Below the pieces are notes generated by a model. It had not been told where the DNA came from. It saw nothing but the letters and a program-made list of their open reading frames with translations, and did not search any database. Shown one piece after another: positions 6,210 to 13,440 of a stretch of DNA of 13,634 nt. The stretch spans positions 1 through 13,634 of the forward strand of contig CAJMPZ010000057.1 in NCBI GenBank assembly GCA_905215445.1, in the 5' to 3' direction. The stretch's first letter is position 1. Every line of letters begins with the position of its first letter. A program made the translations under genes and the position numbers. The stretch comes from an uncultured bacterium. GTDB taxonomy: Bacteria; Actinomycetota; Coriobacteriia; Coriobacteriales; Coriobacteriaceae.

Positions 6210-6944
6210 ATGTCCGAGGGATGGAACATCTTGGTGGTTGATGACGAGCCTCCTATTAGGGCTGAGCTACGTTATCTGCTGGAAAAGGATGCACGTGTGG
6301 GACAGATTGCCGAGGCGGGCAATGTCACCGAGGCCGTGGAGTCGATTCTGTCGAACAAGCCCGACGTGCTGTTTTTGGATATCACGATGCCCGGCCGCTC
6401 GGGAATTGAGCTAGCCGAGACCCTGCAAAACCTAAAGACGCCGCCGGTGGTGGTGTTTGTGACGGCGTTTGCAGAGTTCGCGGCCGACGCGTATAACCTC
6501 GATGCCGTCGATTATGTCGTCAAGCCGGTTGAGGACGCACGCCTGTCAAAGGCACTCGACAAGATCGAGGCGGCCTTGGGCGTCCGTCGTGTTATCCACG
6601 CTCCGCGCCAGCCTTTGCGTCTGACGGTGGACCGCGGGGGCAAAAAGGTGTTCATTCCCGCCGCAGACGTTTGCTACTTTGAGGCGCGCGCCGATTTTTG
6701 CAACGCCATCTGCGCCGAGGGAACGTACCTGATCAATGAGTCGATCTCTTCGCTCGAGCGTCGCTTGGACTCCGAGGGCTTTATTCGCGTTCATCGCAGC
6801 TACCTGGTCAATTTGGAAGACGTGCACAATGTTGAGATTGGCTCCACGGGGTTGATGGAGCTCAGGCTCGACCGCGTGAACTCGACGGTACCGGTGTCCC
6901 GTCGTCGTGCCGCCGAGGTCAAGTCGCACCTGGGGCTTGCGTAA
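6210..6944 (+). CDS. LytTR-family response regulator, first copy
   Basis: A 244-residue regulator. The receiver domain (1-122) has Asp11/Asp12 in VVDDE, the phosphoacceptor Asp57 in FLDITMPG, Thr85 and Lys105 in YVVKP. The LytTR DNA-binding domain (about 133-244) shows VHRSYLVNL and VPVSRRR, typical of the family. It most likely receives phosphate from the kinase immediately upstream and controls nearby promoters through direct-repeat sites. The ATG at 6210 with AGAGGGGA about 7 nt upstream is preferred over an in-frame TTG nine codons earlier (6183), which has no useful ribosome site. The 39-bp gap and shared strand argue for an operon with the kinase. No terminator is evident after its stop codon. 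Confidence 0.9.
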   Translation: MSEGWNILVVDDEPPIRAELRYLLEKDARVGQIAEAGNVTEAVESILSNKPDVLFLDITMPGRSGIELAETLQNLKTPPVVVFVTAFAEFAADAYNLDAVDYVVKPVEDARLSKALDKIEAALGVRRVIHAPRQPLRLTVDRGGKKVFIPAADVCYFEARADFCNAICAEGTYLINESISSLERRLDSEGFIRVHRSYLVNLEDVHNVEIGSTGLMELRLDRVNSTVPVSRRRAAEVKSHLGLA

Positions 6945-6998
6945 GAGGCTTGCGTGCTGTCGTTTACCATCGCAGGTTTGGCATGGGCGCGCGGTGGG

Positions 6999-7004
6999 CA
7001 TAAT
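6999..7004 (+). promoter_or_regulatory. Candidate -10 element before the phospholipase C-like gene
   Basis: CATAAT preceded by TGGG and followed by G. The same TGGG(G)-YAYRAT-G string occurs before the next two rightward genes. A TTGGCA (6978-6983) lies upstream at a short 15-nt spacing. It would give a leader of about 26 nt. Confidence 0.4.
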
Positions 7005-7036
7005 GGGTGGCATCGAATGAAATCGAAAGGATCATT

Positions 7037-7981
7037 ATGCCCGCGCTTATCACCCATCATCTGTTTGGCGAGGAAAGCATCGACCGTCTTCCGCAGGGCG
7101 TCATCACGTCCGATGAAGAGCGCATTGCCTTTATCTTGGGCAACCAAGGCCCCGACCCGTTTTTCTTTCACATTCTGACACCGCGTGTTTCCGACTGCAC
7201 GCTGCTGGCGCAGGTCATGCATCGGTCGCGCATGTCTCGCCAGTTCGCGTGCCTGCGCGACGGCGTGTCGCATCTGCTGCCGCGCGATGCCAGCTTGGGT
7301 CGTGCCTTTGCGCTGGGCCTGCTGTCTCATTACGTGCTCGACCGCAACGCTCACCCCTTTGTCTATGAGCAGCAGTTTGGCATCGTGGAGTCCGATTCAG
7401 AGCTTGAGGATTCGAGCAGTCAGGTCCATGCCGTGATCGAGAGCGACCTGGATGTACTGATGCTGCAGCTTAAACGCGATGGCGCTACGGTCGACGATTA
7501 CCCGCCGGCGGGCGAGATCGTCACCACCGATCGCATCAATCGCGTGGCCGGCGTGCTGATGAGCTATGTTGCCGGACGCGTGTACGGCATTGACATTCCG
7601 TCGGGGGAGTACGGTGCTGCCGTTGCCAATATGCAGCGACTTTACCGCGCGATTGAGCCGGCCGGCTCCGCAAAGACGCGCGCGATCTCGCTGGTTGAGG
7701 GCTTGGTGCACGACTACTCGCTGCTCGACGGCCTTGCGCACCGCGTGACGACCGAGCTGCCCGAGCGTACCGGCAACCTGGGCCACTTGGCATGGAAGAA
7801 CCCCTTTACCGATGAAGTCTCGACCGAGAGCTTCCCCGAGGTCTTTGACCGCGCGCTGCTCGATTACGAGTGCACGGTTGCCCGCTTTATCGAGACCGGC
7901 GATATGGAAGCCGTGACCAACCATGTCAATTACAGCGGTCGCGTGCTCAATGCCGATGAGGAGTTCGACCGCGAGGAATAG
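7037..7981 (+). CDS. Zinc-dependent phospholipase C-like protein
   Basis: A 314-residue protein resembling the Zn_dep_PLPC family (PF00882). Seen motifs are THHLFG (6-11) near the N-terminus, GNQGPDPFFF (35-44), GLLSHYVLDRNAHPFVY (94-110) and QVHAVIESDLDV (129-140). Their His and Asp residues match the metal-ligand pattern expected of phospholipase C/nuclease-fold enzymes. No signal peptide or transmembrane segment is visible, so it looks cytosolic, unlike secreted clostridial phospholipases; many bacterial members of this family have no tested substrate. The ATG at 7037 has GAAAGGA upstream; an in-frame GTG ten codons earlier (7007) lies inside the probable promoter and is less likely. It sits between the first two-component system and an MFS transporter and appears to have its own promoter. 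Family is fairly sure; enzymatic role is not. Confidence 0.75.
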   Translation: MPALITHHLFGEESIDRLPQGVITSDEERIAFILGNQGPDPFFFHILTPRVSDCTLLAQVMHRSRMSRQFACLRDGVSHLLPRDASLGRAFALGLLSHYVLDRNAHPFVYEQQFGIVESDSELEDSSSQVHAVIESDLDVLMLQLKRDGATVDDYPPAGEIVTTDRINRVAGVLMSYVAGRVYGIDIPSGEYGAAVANMQRLYRAIEPAGSAKTRAISLVEGLVHDYSLLDGLAHRVTTELPERTGNLGHLAWKNPFTDEVSTESFPEVFDRALLDYECTVARFIETGDMEAVTNHVNYSGRVLNADEEFDREE

Positions 7982-8035
7982 GGCTCATGCGTGCCCCTTT
8001 GCCGAATCCTTACCGGTGCTTCTGGACAATTGGGG

Positions 8036-8041
8036 TACGAT
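8036..8041 (+). promoter_or_regulatory. Candidate -10 element before the MFS transporter
   Basis: TACGAT preceded by TGGGG and followed by G, 42 nt before the transporter ATG. It fits the actinobacterial TAnnnT pattern and matches the other two copies of the motif. No good -35 hexamer is visible at 16-18 nt upstream. Confidence 0.42.
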
Positions 8042-8082
8042 GAACTAACTGCATATCGGGCAAATACGAAGGGTCCCTGTCC

Positions 8083-9342
8083 ATGAAATACACCAAGCTC
8101 GAGCGTAACTGGGTTATGTACGATGTGGGCAATTCGGCCCTCGTGCTGCTCAATACCTCGGTGGTGCCCATTTACTTTAACGCCATCAATACCGGCGCTT
8201 CCTCGGCCGACCTGGTGGTCGCTTGGGGCAATGCGCAGACGATCGCCTCGCTGGTCATCGCCATGCTCATGCCCATTCTGGGCGCACTTGCCGACTACGC
8301 CGGCAACAAGATCAAGTTCTTCTTGGGCTTCTTCCTCACGGGCCTGGTGCTTTGCCTGGCGCAGGCTATCCCCATGTCCGCCATGGCATTTTTGACCGTG
8401 TACGTGCTGTGCACCATCGGCCTTAACTCTTCTATGACGTTCTACGACGCCATGCTGCCCGACATTACCACCGACGAGCGCATGGACGCCGTGTCCAGCT
8501 CGGGTTATGCCTGGGGCTACATCGGTTCCACCGTGCCGTTCGTCATCTGCCTGGCGCTCATCATGGGTGGCCCCGCTCTTGGCATCCCCACCATGCTGGC
8601 AACGCGTCTGTCGTTTATCATCACTGGTGCCTGGTGGCTCATCTTTACCCTGCCGCTCATTCGCACCTATAAGCAAAAGTACGGTCGCGAGCGCGGTCCC
8701 GAGGACACCATCGGCCACATCGTGGGCGGTGTGTTCTCCGAGGTCGGACACACCATGCGCGAGATTGCCCACAATAAGACCGTGCTGGTCTACATGATCG
8801 CGTTCTTCTTCTATATCGACGGTGTGCACACGGTCATTTCCATGGCCACCAGTTACGGATCGGCCTTGGGCATCGATTCGACGCAGCTGGTGCTGGCGCT
8901 GCTCGTTACGCAGTTCGTGGCCTTTCCGTCCGCCATCATCTACGGCAAGCTCGCCGGACGCGTGGGCACGCTCAACATGATCCTGGTGGCGGTCGCCGCC
9001 TACATGGGGATTGTGCTGTTCGCCGCGTTCTTCCTAAAGACCGCCTTTGAATTCTGGGTGCTTGCCATTATGGTCGGCCTGTTCCAGGGCGGTGTGCAGG
9101 CGCTCAGCCGTAGCTACTTTGGCCGCATTATCCCCAAGGAAAAGTCCAACGAGTACTACGGCTTCTTTGACATCTTTGGTCGTTATGCAAGCGTTATGGG
9201 CACCTTCCTGGTGTCGGTCGTCACCTCGCTGACCGGCAACCCGTCGCTGGGCGTCCTTTCCATTGGCGTGCTGCTGGTCGTTGGCTTTATGCTACTGGTC
9301 CGCCTGTCCCGCATGACTCGGGCGGCAGAGCATGCCGCATAG
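8083..9342 (+). CDS. UMF1/Atg22-type MFS transporter
   Basis: A 419-residue protein with about 12 membrane segments. Motifs typical of the UMF1 (Atg22-like, PF11700) branch of the major facilitator superfamily are YDVGNS (13-18), PIYF (29-32), YDAMLPDI (121-128), GYAWGYIGS (141-149) and FYIDGVHT (243-250). The yeast relative Atg22 exports amino acids from the vacuole; bacterial members are largely uncharacterised, so the substrate is unknown. A long hydrophilic loop (about 192-232) separates the two six-helix halves. The ATG at 8083 has GAAGGG (8068-8073) 9 nt upstream. It is 101 bp after the phospholipase-like gene and has its own candidate promoter. It may be one target of the flanking LytTR regulators, by analogy with transporter targets of BtsSR and YpdAB, but no good paired site was found. 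Confidence 0.85.
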   Translation: MKYTKLERNWVMYDVGNSALVLLNTSVVPIYFNAINTGASSADLVVAWGNAQTIASLVIAMLMPILGALADYAGNKIKFFLGFFLTGLVLCLAQAIPMSAMAFLTVYVLCTIGLNSSMTFYDAMLPDITTDERMDAVSSSGYAWGYIGSTVPFVICLALIMGGPALGIPTMLATRLSFIITGAWWLIFTLPLIRTYKQKYGRERGPEDTIGHIVGGVFSEVGHTMREIAHNKTVLVYMIAFFFYIDGVHTVISMATSYGSALGIDSTQLVLALLVTQFVAFPSAIIYGKLAGRVGTLNMILVAVAAYMGIVLFAAFFLKTAFEFWVLAIMVGLFQGGVQALSRSYFGRIIPKEKSNEYYGFFDIFGRYASVMGTFLVSVVTSLTGNPSLGVLSIGVLLVVGFMLLVRLSRMTRAAEHAA

Positions 9343-9434
9343 GAGCGAGCGGCTATTGTGCCTGTCCACGGTACTCTTTTGGGGTTATCCGCAATAAACA
9401 TTGCGACTTGCGAGCAATGATTTGCCCAAGTGGG

Positions 9435-9440
9435 TATGAT
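9435..9440 (+). promoter_or_regulatory. Candidate -10 element before the glycosyltransferase
   Basis: TATGAT preceded by TGGG and followed by G, about 74 nt before the glycosyltransferase ATG. It is close to the -10 consensus, but TTGCGA (9408-9413) is too far upstream for a normal -35. A strong terminator hairpin starts only 17 nt downstream. Confidence 0.42.
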
Positions 9441-9456
9441 GGAATCAGCTAGGTCG

Positions 9457-9492
9457 CGGGGCGTCGCCTGTGTTTGGCGGCGTCCCGTTTTT
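9457..9492 (+). terminator. Strong intrinsic terminator in the glycosyltransferase leader
   Basis: A 12-bp stem (9457-9468 with 9476-9487, two G-T wobbles), 7-nt loop and TTTTT tail (9488-9492). It follows the MFS transporter stop by 114 nt and precedes the glycosyltransferase ATG by 21 nt. It may simply end the transporter transcript. Because a -10-like element lies upstream of it, it might instead attenuate the downstream operon. Confidence 0.75.
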
Positions 9493-9513
9493 GTGTTGCA
9501 GGGAGGGTAAGGC

Positions 9514-10701
9514 ATGAACGCCACGGTCGTGATTCCAACGTATTGGGCGGGCGATGACGCTTGCGCAAACGCCCCTGGCACCTATGACCATTCGACGCGA
9601 CTCAACGCAGACAATCCCGAACTCGACCGCTGCCTGGCCTCGCTTGAGCAGGTGTGCGACATCCCGCGCATCATCCTTTTGGTGGTCTGTCCTGTTTCTG
9701 CCACAGCCGATGTGTCGCTGCGCGTGCACGAGATTGTCGACGCGCATCCCACGCTCAAGGTCACCGTTGTCACCAACACCCAGGCCTCGCGCATCGCAGA
9801 CCGGGTTGCTCAGATCGCGCCCAAGGGTTCGGGCGAGTGCGTGAGCCTGCGAGGCTACGGTGCCATCCGCAACATGGGGCTAGCCTGTGCCGCTGTGCTG
9901 GGGCATGACGCGGTTATCTTTTTGGATGACGATGAGACTGTCATCGACGCCGACTTTATGAAGCGCGCGACCTATGCGTTGGGGCAGCAGACGCGTCAGG
10001 GCTTGCCGATCTTGGTCAAGAGCGGCTATTTCTACGATCGCGACGGCTCGCCGCTGGCTCCCACGGACAAGGCGGGCATCTGCCATCGTTGGTGGACCAA
10101 GCGCATCGAGTTCAACCGTTGGATGAAAAAGGCGCTCTCGGGCACCCGCATCTCGCGCTCCAACTACGTGTGCGGCGGCCTGATGGCCCTGCACGCCCGC
10201 GCCTTTACGCGTGTGGCCTTTGACCCGTTTATCACCCGCGGCGAGGACTTGGATTACCTCTTTAACATGCGTATGTTTGGCTACGACGTGTGGTTTGATA
10301 ACGAGTGGACCGTGCGCCATCTGCCTCCGGAGTCCGAAAAGCGCTCACCGCGCTTTATGCAGGATGTATACCGTTGGTACTACGAACGGGCCAAGTTGAC
10401 GTTCGCCGCGCATCAAAAGGAGCTCATCCCCGTTACGGCGGCATCGCTCATGCCCTACCCGGGCCCGTGGATTTCGCGCGAGCTCGACGACCGCGTGCGC
10501 AAGACCGCTATGGTCCGCAGCGTGTTTACCCGCGAGCATGAGGGCTACCTGCGCATTTGGCGCCATGGTATCGGCGAGGCAAAGGCCTATGCGCGCCAAA
10601 ACGCTGCAAGCTACCTGCGTTTCCAGAGCTTTTGGCCCAAGATCATGGACGGGCTTTGGCGTGACGCACAACTGATCAGTATCCTGGAGGGGGCCGAATG
10701 A
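9514..10701 (+). CDS. GT2-like glycosyltransferase
   Basis: A 395-residue protein with a GT-A-type nucleotide-sugar binding fold. It begins with the beta strand MNATVVIPTYW, has RNMG (119-122), the metal-binding acidic cluster VIFLDDDE (134-141), GGLMALH (221-227) and TRGEDLDY (241-248), where an acidic residue of the ED motif could serve as the general base of an inverting enzyme. No transmembrane helix or signal peptide is seen, so it would act at the cytoplasmic face. The acceptor and sugar donor cannot be named; a long insertion (about 12-35) after the first strand is unusual for GT2. GGGAGG (9501-9506) sets the ATG at 9514. Its stop overlaps the start of the following sensor kinase (ATGA at 10698-10701), so the two are probably translationally coupled. 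A cell-envelope glycosylation role is likely but inferred. Confidence 0.75.
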   Translation: MNATVVIPTYWAGDDACANAPGTYDHSTRLNADNPELDRCLASLEQVCDIPRIILLVVCPVSATADVSLRVHEIVDAHPTLKVTVVTNTQASRIADRVAQIAPKGSGECVSLRGYGAIRNMGLACAAVLGHDAVIFLDDDETVIDADFMKRATYALGQQTRQGLPILVKSGYFYDRDGSPLAPTDKAGICHRWWTKRIEFNRWMKKALSGTRISRSNYVCGGLMALHARAFTRVAFDPFITRGEDLDYLFNMRMFGYDVWFDNEWTVRHLPPESEKRSPRFMQDVYRWYYERAKLTFAAHQKELIPVTAASLMPYPGPWISRELDDRVRKTAMVRSVFTREHEGYLRIWRHGIGEAKAYARQNAASYLRFQSFWPKIMDGLWRDAQLISILEGAE

Positions 10702-12041
10702 TCGACCGCCGCGCCCAGCGCGATAGTTCAATATCAATCTTTCGCATCATTGCCGTTGCATGCGCCATTTGCGTGCTGGTGTACTTTATTTTTGCCTTGG
10801 TGACCGGTATCGAGCCGATCGCCACGGTGATTGCCTGCGCGCTGCTGTGCATCTTTCTGTGCATCTTTATCTTTTTGACGCTCAATCCCGATTCGGTGCG
10901 CTCCCAGTACACCGAGGAGACGCTCTCGGTGGCCTCGGCCATGCTCGAGGACATTAAGGGCGGTCTGACGCAGGAGTCGGCGCGTTTGGTGTGCCGGCGC
11001 ATTTTGCCCGAGACGCGCGCCATGACGGTGGCCATCACCGACGAGGACAACGTGCTTGCCTGCGCGGGCGAGTTTGAGGAAAAACTGCTGCCCGATACTC
11101 CCATCCACACGCTTGCCACACGCTACGTTATCGAACATGGCATCGTGCAATCGTTCAACCGTATGGTGGATGTCGTGGGCTCGGACGGCTCGCACAACCA
11201 AGTCCCCGCCGGCATTATCGCCCCCATCAAGGTGGGCGATCGTACCGTCGGCACGCTCAAGTTCTACTACAAGACCCCGCGCGCCGTCGACCGTACCCAG
11301 TACGCGCTTGCCTCGGGCTTTGCCGAGATCTTGTCCACGCAGCTCGCCATCCACGAGCTCGAGGTGCAAAAGGAACTCACAGCGCGCGCCGAGGTGCGTG
11401 CGCTGCAGGCGCAGATTAACCCGCACTTCCTGTTCAACACGCTGAACACCATTGCATCGTTTACGCGCACCGACCCGCTGCGGGCCCGCGAACTGCTTCG
11501 TGAGTTCTCATCGTTCTATCGCGCCACGCTCGACAACTCGGGATCGCTTATTCCGGTCTCGCGCGAGGTCGCACAGACCAAGCGCTACCTTACCTTTGAG
11601 AAGGCCCGCTTTGGCGAGGACCGCGTGCTTGCGACGTTCGATGTGTCCGAGGACGTGGAAGATACGCTGGTGCCGGCGTTCGTGATCCAGCCGATTGTCG
11701 AGAACGCCGTGCGTCATGGTATGGGCGATGACGACGCCCTGAGGATCGACGTGACCGTTCACCAAGACGGCGAGGATGCAATCTTGATTGCCGTGGCCGA
11801 TAATGGCGTGGGCATGGATGAGGGTACCGCCGCCAGACTGTTTGACGAGCGCTCTGCCCGTCCCGACGCCAGCTCTCCTCAGGGTGGCGGCGCCGGTGTG
11901 GCCATGCACAATATTTCGGAGCGCATCCATCGCTTTTTTGGGCCGCACTCCTATACGCGTGTCGAATCGGCGCCGGGCAAGGGCACCAAAGTGCTCCTTC
12001 ATCTTGATTTGTCAGAGAGCATCTTTGACATTCAAGAGTAA
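10698..12041 (+). CDS. LytS-type sensor histidine kinase, second copy
   Basis: A 447-residue kinase with the same plan as the first copy: two hydrophobic segments (about 14-35 and 40-62), a GAF-like region (about 75-205), a linker, and a His_kinase domain with LQAQINPHFLFNT (His243). The ATPase domain has IVENAVRHG (Asn336), DNGVGM (368-373) and GGAGVAMHNI (397-406). Around the phosphoacceptor, 21 of 31 aligned residues equal those of the first kinase, so they are paralogues. The sensor region is much less alike, suggesting different ligands. GGAGGGGG (10685-10692) lies upstream of the ATG, and the start overlaps the glycosyltransferase stop by 4 bp. Its regulator follows after 72 bp. Confidence 0.88.
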   Translation: MIDRRAQRDSSISIFRIIAVACAICVLVYFIFALVTGIEPIATVIACALLCIFLCIFIFLTLNPDSVRSQYTEETLSVASAMLEDIKGGLTQESARLVCRRILPETRAMTVAITDEDNVLACAGEFEEKLLPDTPIHTLATRYVIEHGIVQSFNRMVDVVGSDGSHNQVPAGIIAPIKVGDRTVGTLKFYYKTPRAVDRTQYALASGFAEILSTQLAIHELEVQKELTARAEVRALQAQINPHFLFNTLNTIASFTRTDPLRARELLREFSSFYRATLDNSGSLIPVSREVAQTKRYLTFEKARFGEDRVLATFDVSEDVEDTLVPAFVIQPIVENAVRHGMGDDDALRIDVTVHQDGEDAILIAVADNGVGMDEGTAARLFDERSARPDASSPQGGGAGVAMHNISERIHRFFGPHSYTRVESAPGKGTKVLLHLDLSESIFDIQE

Positions 12042-12113
12042 AATAAAAAGCTACGGGCTCAACGTCATGCGACGGACGCCCGGCGTAGTTAGTTGACGAA
12101 AGGTTTTATCCCT

Positions 12114-12830
12114 ATGCTGCGTGCGATGATTGTGGATGATGAGGCGCCGGCTCGCTCGGAGCTTCGCTTCCTGCTCGAGCAAACGGGCAAGATCGGCACG
12201 ATCACGGAGGCGTCGAGCGTCCGCTCCGCCATCGAGATGCTTATGGAAAGTCGCGTGGATGTCGTGTTTCTCGATATCTCGATGCCCGGTGCCTCGGGCC
12301 TGCAACTTGCCGAGGCGCTGCATAAGCTCAAAAATCCGCCGGCGATCGTGTTTGTGACTGCGTATAGCGACCATGCGGTCGAGGCATTCGACGTCGATGC
12401 CGTCGATTATCTGATGAAGCCTGTCGAGGAAGCTCGCTTGGATCGCGCGATCGAGAAGGTCATGCAACGCGCCAAGCCGGTTACGGACAGCAAAGTGACC
12501 ATCGAGCGTATCCCGGTGGAAAAGGGCGGCCGCAAGGTGCTCATTCCCGTGGATGACATCCGCTTTATCATGGCAAAGGACGATTACTCCTGCATCTATA
12601 CCGTCGATGATCGCTTTTTGTCGACGACCTCGCTGGCGCAGTTTGAGGCCAAGCTCTGCGACTTTGGCTTCTTCCGTGTTCACCGCCGCTATATCGTCAA
12701 CCTAGCGTGCGTCACGGACGTTGAGACGGTGCCCTCGGGCGCCATCCAGCTGGGCATTACGGGCGTCGACGAACGCGTGCCGGTTTCGCGCCGCCGCGTC
12801 GTGCCGCTCAAGAAGGCTCTGAGTCTCTAG
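12114..12830 (+). CDS. LytTR-family response regulator, second copy
   Basis: A 238-residue regulator with a receiver (1-118) containing Asp8/Asp9 in IVDDE, phosphoacceptor Asp54 in FLDISMPG, Thr82 and Lys102 in YLMKP, followed by a LytTR domain (about 127-238) with FRVHRRYIVNL and VPVSRRR. From receiver strand 3 to the conserved Thr, 24 of 37 residues equal the first regulator, so the two systems are duplicates and may cross-talk. The ATG at 12114 is preferred; AAAGG (12099-12103) is 10 nt upstream. An in-frame TTG at 12093 would add seven residues but lacks a ribosome site. The 72-bp gap to the kinase can fold into a hairpin (CTACGGGC near 12051 with GCCCGGCGTAG) but has no T-tract, so the pair should be co-transcribed. 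Confidence 0.9.
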   Translation: MLRAMIVDDEAPARSELRFLLEQTGKIGTITEASSVRSAIEMLMESRVDVVFLDISMPGASGLQLAEALHKLKNPPAIVFVTAYSDHAVEAFDVDAVDYLMKPVEEARLDRAIEKVMQRAKPVTDSKVTIERIPVEKGGRKVLIPVDDIRFIMAKDDYSCIYTVDDRFLSTTSLAQFEAKLCDFGFFRVHRRYIVNLACVTDVETVPSGAIQLGITGVDERVPVSRRRVVPLKKALSL

Positions 12831-12836
12831 CACACT

Positions 12837-12887
12837 GGCCCCGCAGCCCTGTAGACCCATCGTCTGCGGGGCCGTGGGGCCTTTTTT
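12837..12887 (+). terminator. Terminator with two competing 3' arms
   Basis: GGCCCCGCAG (12837-12846) pairs perfectly with CTGCGGGGCC (12864-12873). Its first eight bases can instead pair with GTGGGGCC (12874-12881, one wobble), which is followed directly by TTTTTT (12882-12887). The second fold is a classical terminator. The structure starts 6 nt after the regulator stop and most likely ends the second two-component operon. The first, longer stem would exclude it. Confidence 0.7.
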
Positions 12888-12927
12888 GTATGTATCTGCC
12901 GAATCTTTTTTTTGCGGAAGGGATCCC

Positions 12928-13395
12928 ATGAACAGTGCAAGCGCCAAGCGTATCGACATCATCTCGGACACCCACGGCTATTTATCGCCTGCGCTCTTGG
13001 ATGAGCTTGAGGGCGCAGATCTGATCATCCACGCCGGCGACCTCACGTCAGAGATGGACTACGAGCACCTATGCACCATCGCCCCCGTGCGGGCCGTCTT
13101 GGGCAACAACGATTACTACCGCGACTACGGTCCCGATGTAGACCGTCTTGCGCTCTTTACCTACGAAGGCCTCAAATTCGCCGTAGCCCATTACCGCGAA
13201 GACCTTCCGGTGGGATCCGTAGACGTAGCCATCAACGGCCACACCCACGTAACCAAAGAAGCCCAGGTGGGCCGCTGCCTAGTCCTCAACCCGGGCAGCG
13301 CCAGCTACCCCAGAGGCAGCCGAGGCCCCACTATGGCCAGAATGCTAGTAAAAGACGGCCATGTCATAAGTACCAAGTTTATTGACCTAGACTAA
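12928..13395 (+). CDS. YfcE/MJ0936-type metallophosphoesterase
   Basis: A 155-residue calcineurin-like phosphodiesterase, the usual size for the YfcE/MJ0936 group. Metal ligands appear in order: IISDTHG (Asp14, His16), HAGD (Asp38), LGNND (Asn60), AHY (His88) and NGHTH (His105, His107), followed by NPGS. Family members hydrolyse phosphodiesters in vitro; physiological substrates are mostly unknown. It is soluble, with no signal peptide. The ATG at 12928 has GGAAGGGA 5 nt upstream; an in-frame GTG at 12874 would fall inside the preceding terminator. The 3' half uses many codons that are scarce in neighbouring genes (GTA, CTA, AGA, CGA, ATA). It ends 7 nt before a strong terminator hairpin and appears monocistronic. 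Confidence 0.87.
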   Translation: MNSASAKRIDIISDTHGYLSPALLDELEGADLIIHAGDLTSEMDYEHLCTIAPVRAVLGNNDYYRDYGPDVDRLALFTYEGLKFAVAHYREDLPVGSVDVAINGHTHVTKEAQVGRCLVLNPGSASYPRGSRGPTMARMLVKDGHVISTKFIDLD

Positions 13396-13402
13396 CCGCA
13401 AC

Positions 13403-13438
13403 AAAAACGGGGGATGCAGATTGCATCTCCCGTTTTTT
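13403..13438 (+). terminator. Strong intrinsic terminator after the metallophosphoesterase
   Basis: ACGGGGGATGCA (13407-13418) pairs with TGCATCTCCCGT (13422-13433), with a single G-T wobble and a GAT loop. Flanking A-tract (13403-13407) and T-tract (13433-13438) extend the stem and could allow termination in both directions. Confidence 0.88.
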
Positions 13439-13440
13439 AT

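Noticed and set aside
8044..8052. Single LytTR-like half-site (GCAGTTAGT on the minus strand) before the MFS transporter
   Set aside because: An isolated 8-of-9 match without a partner at the right spacing is expected by chance.
12093..12113. TTG start adding seven residues to the second response regulator
   Set aside because: No ribosome site precedes it, and the receiver domain begins normally at the ATG at 12114.
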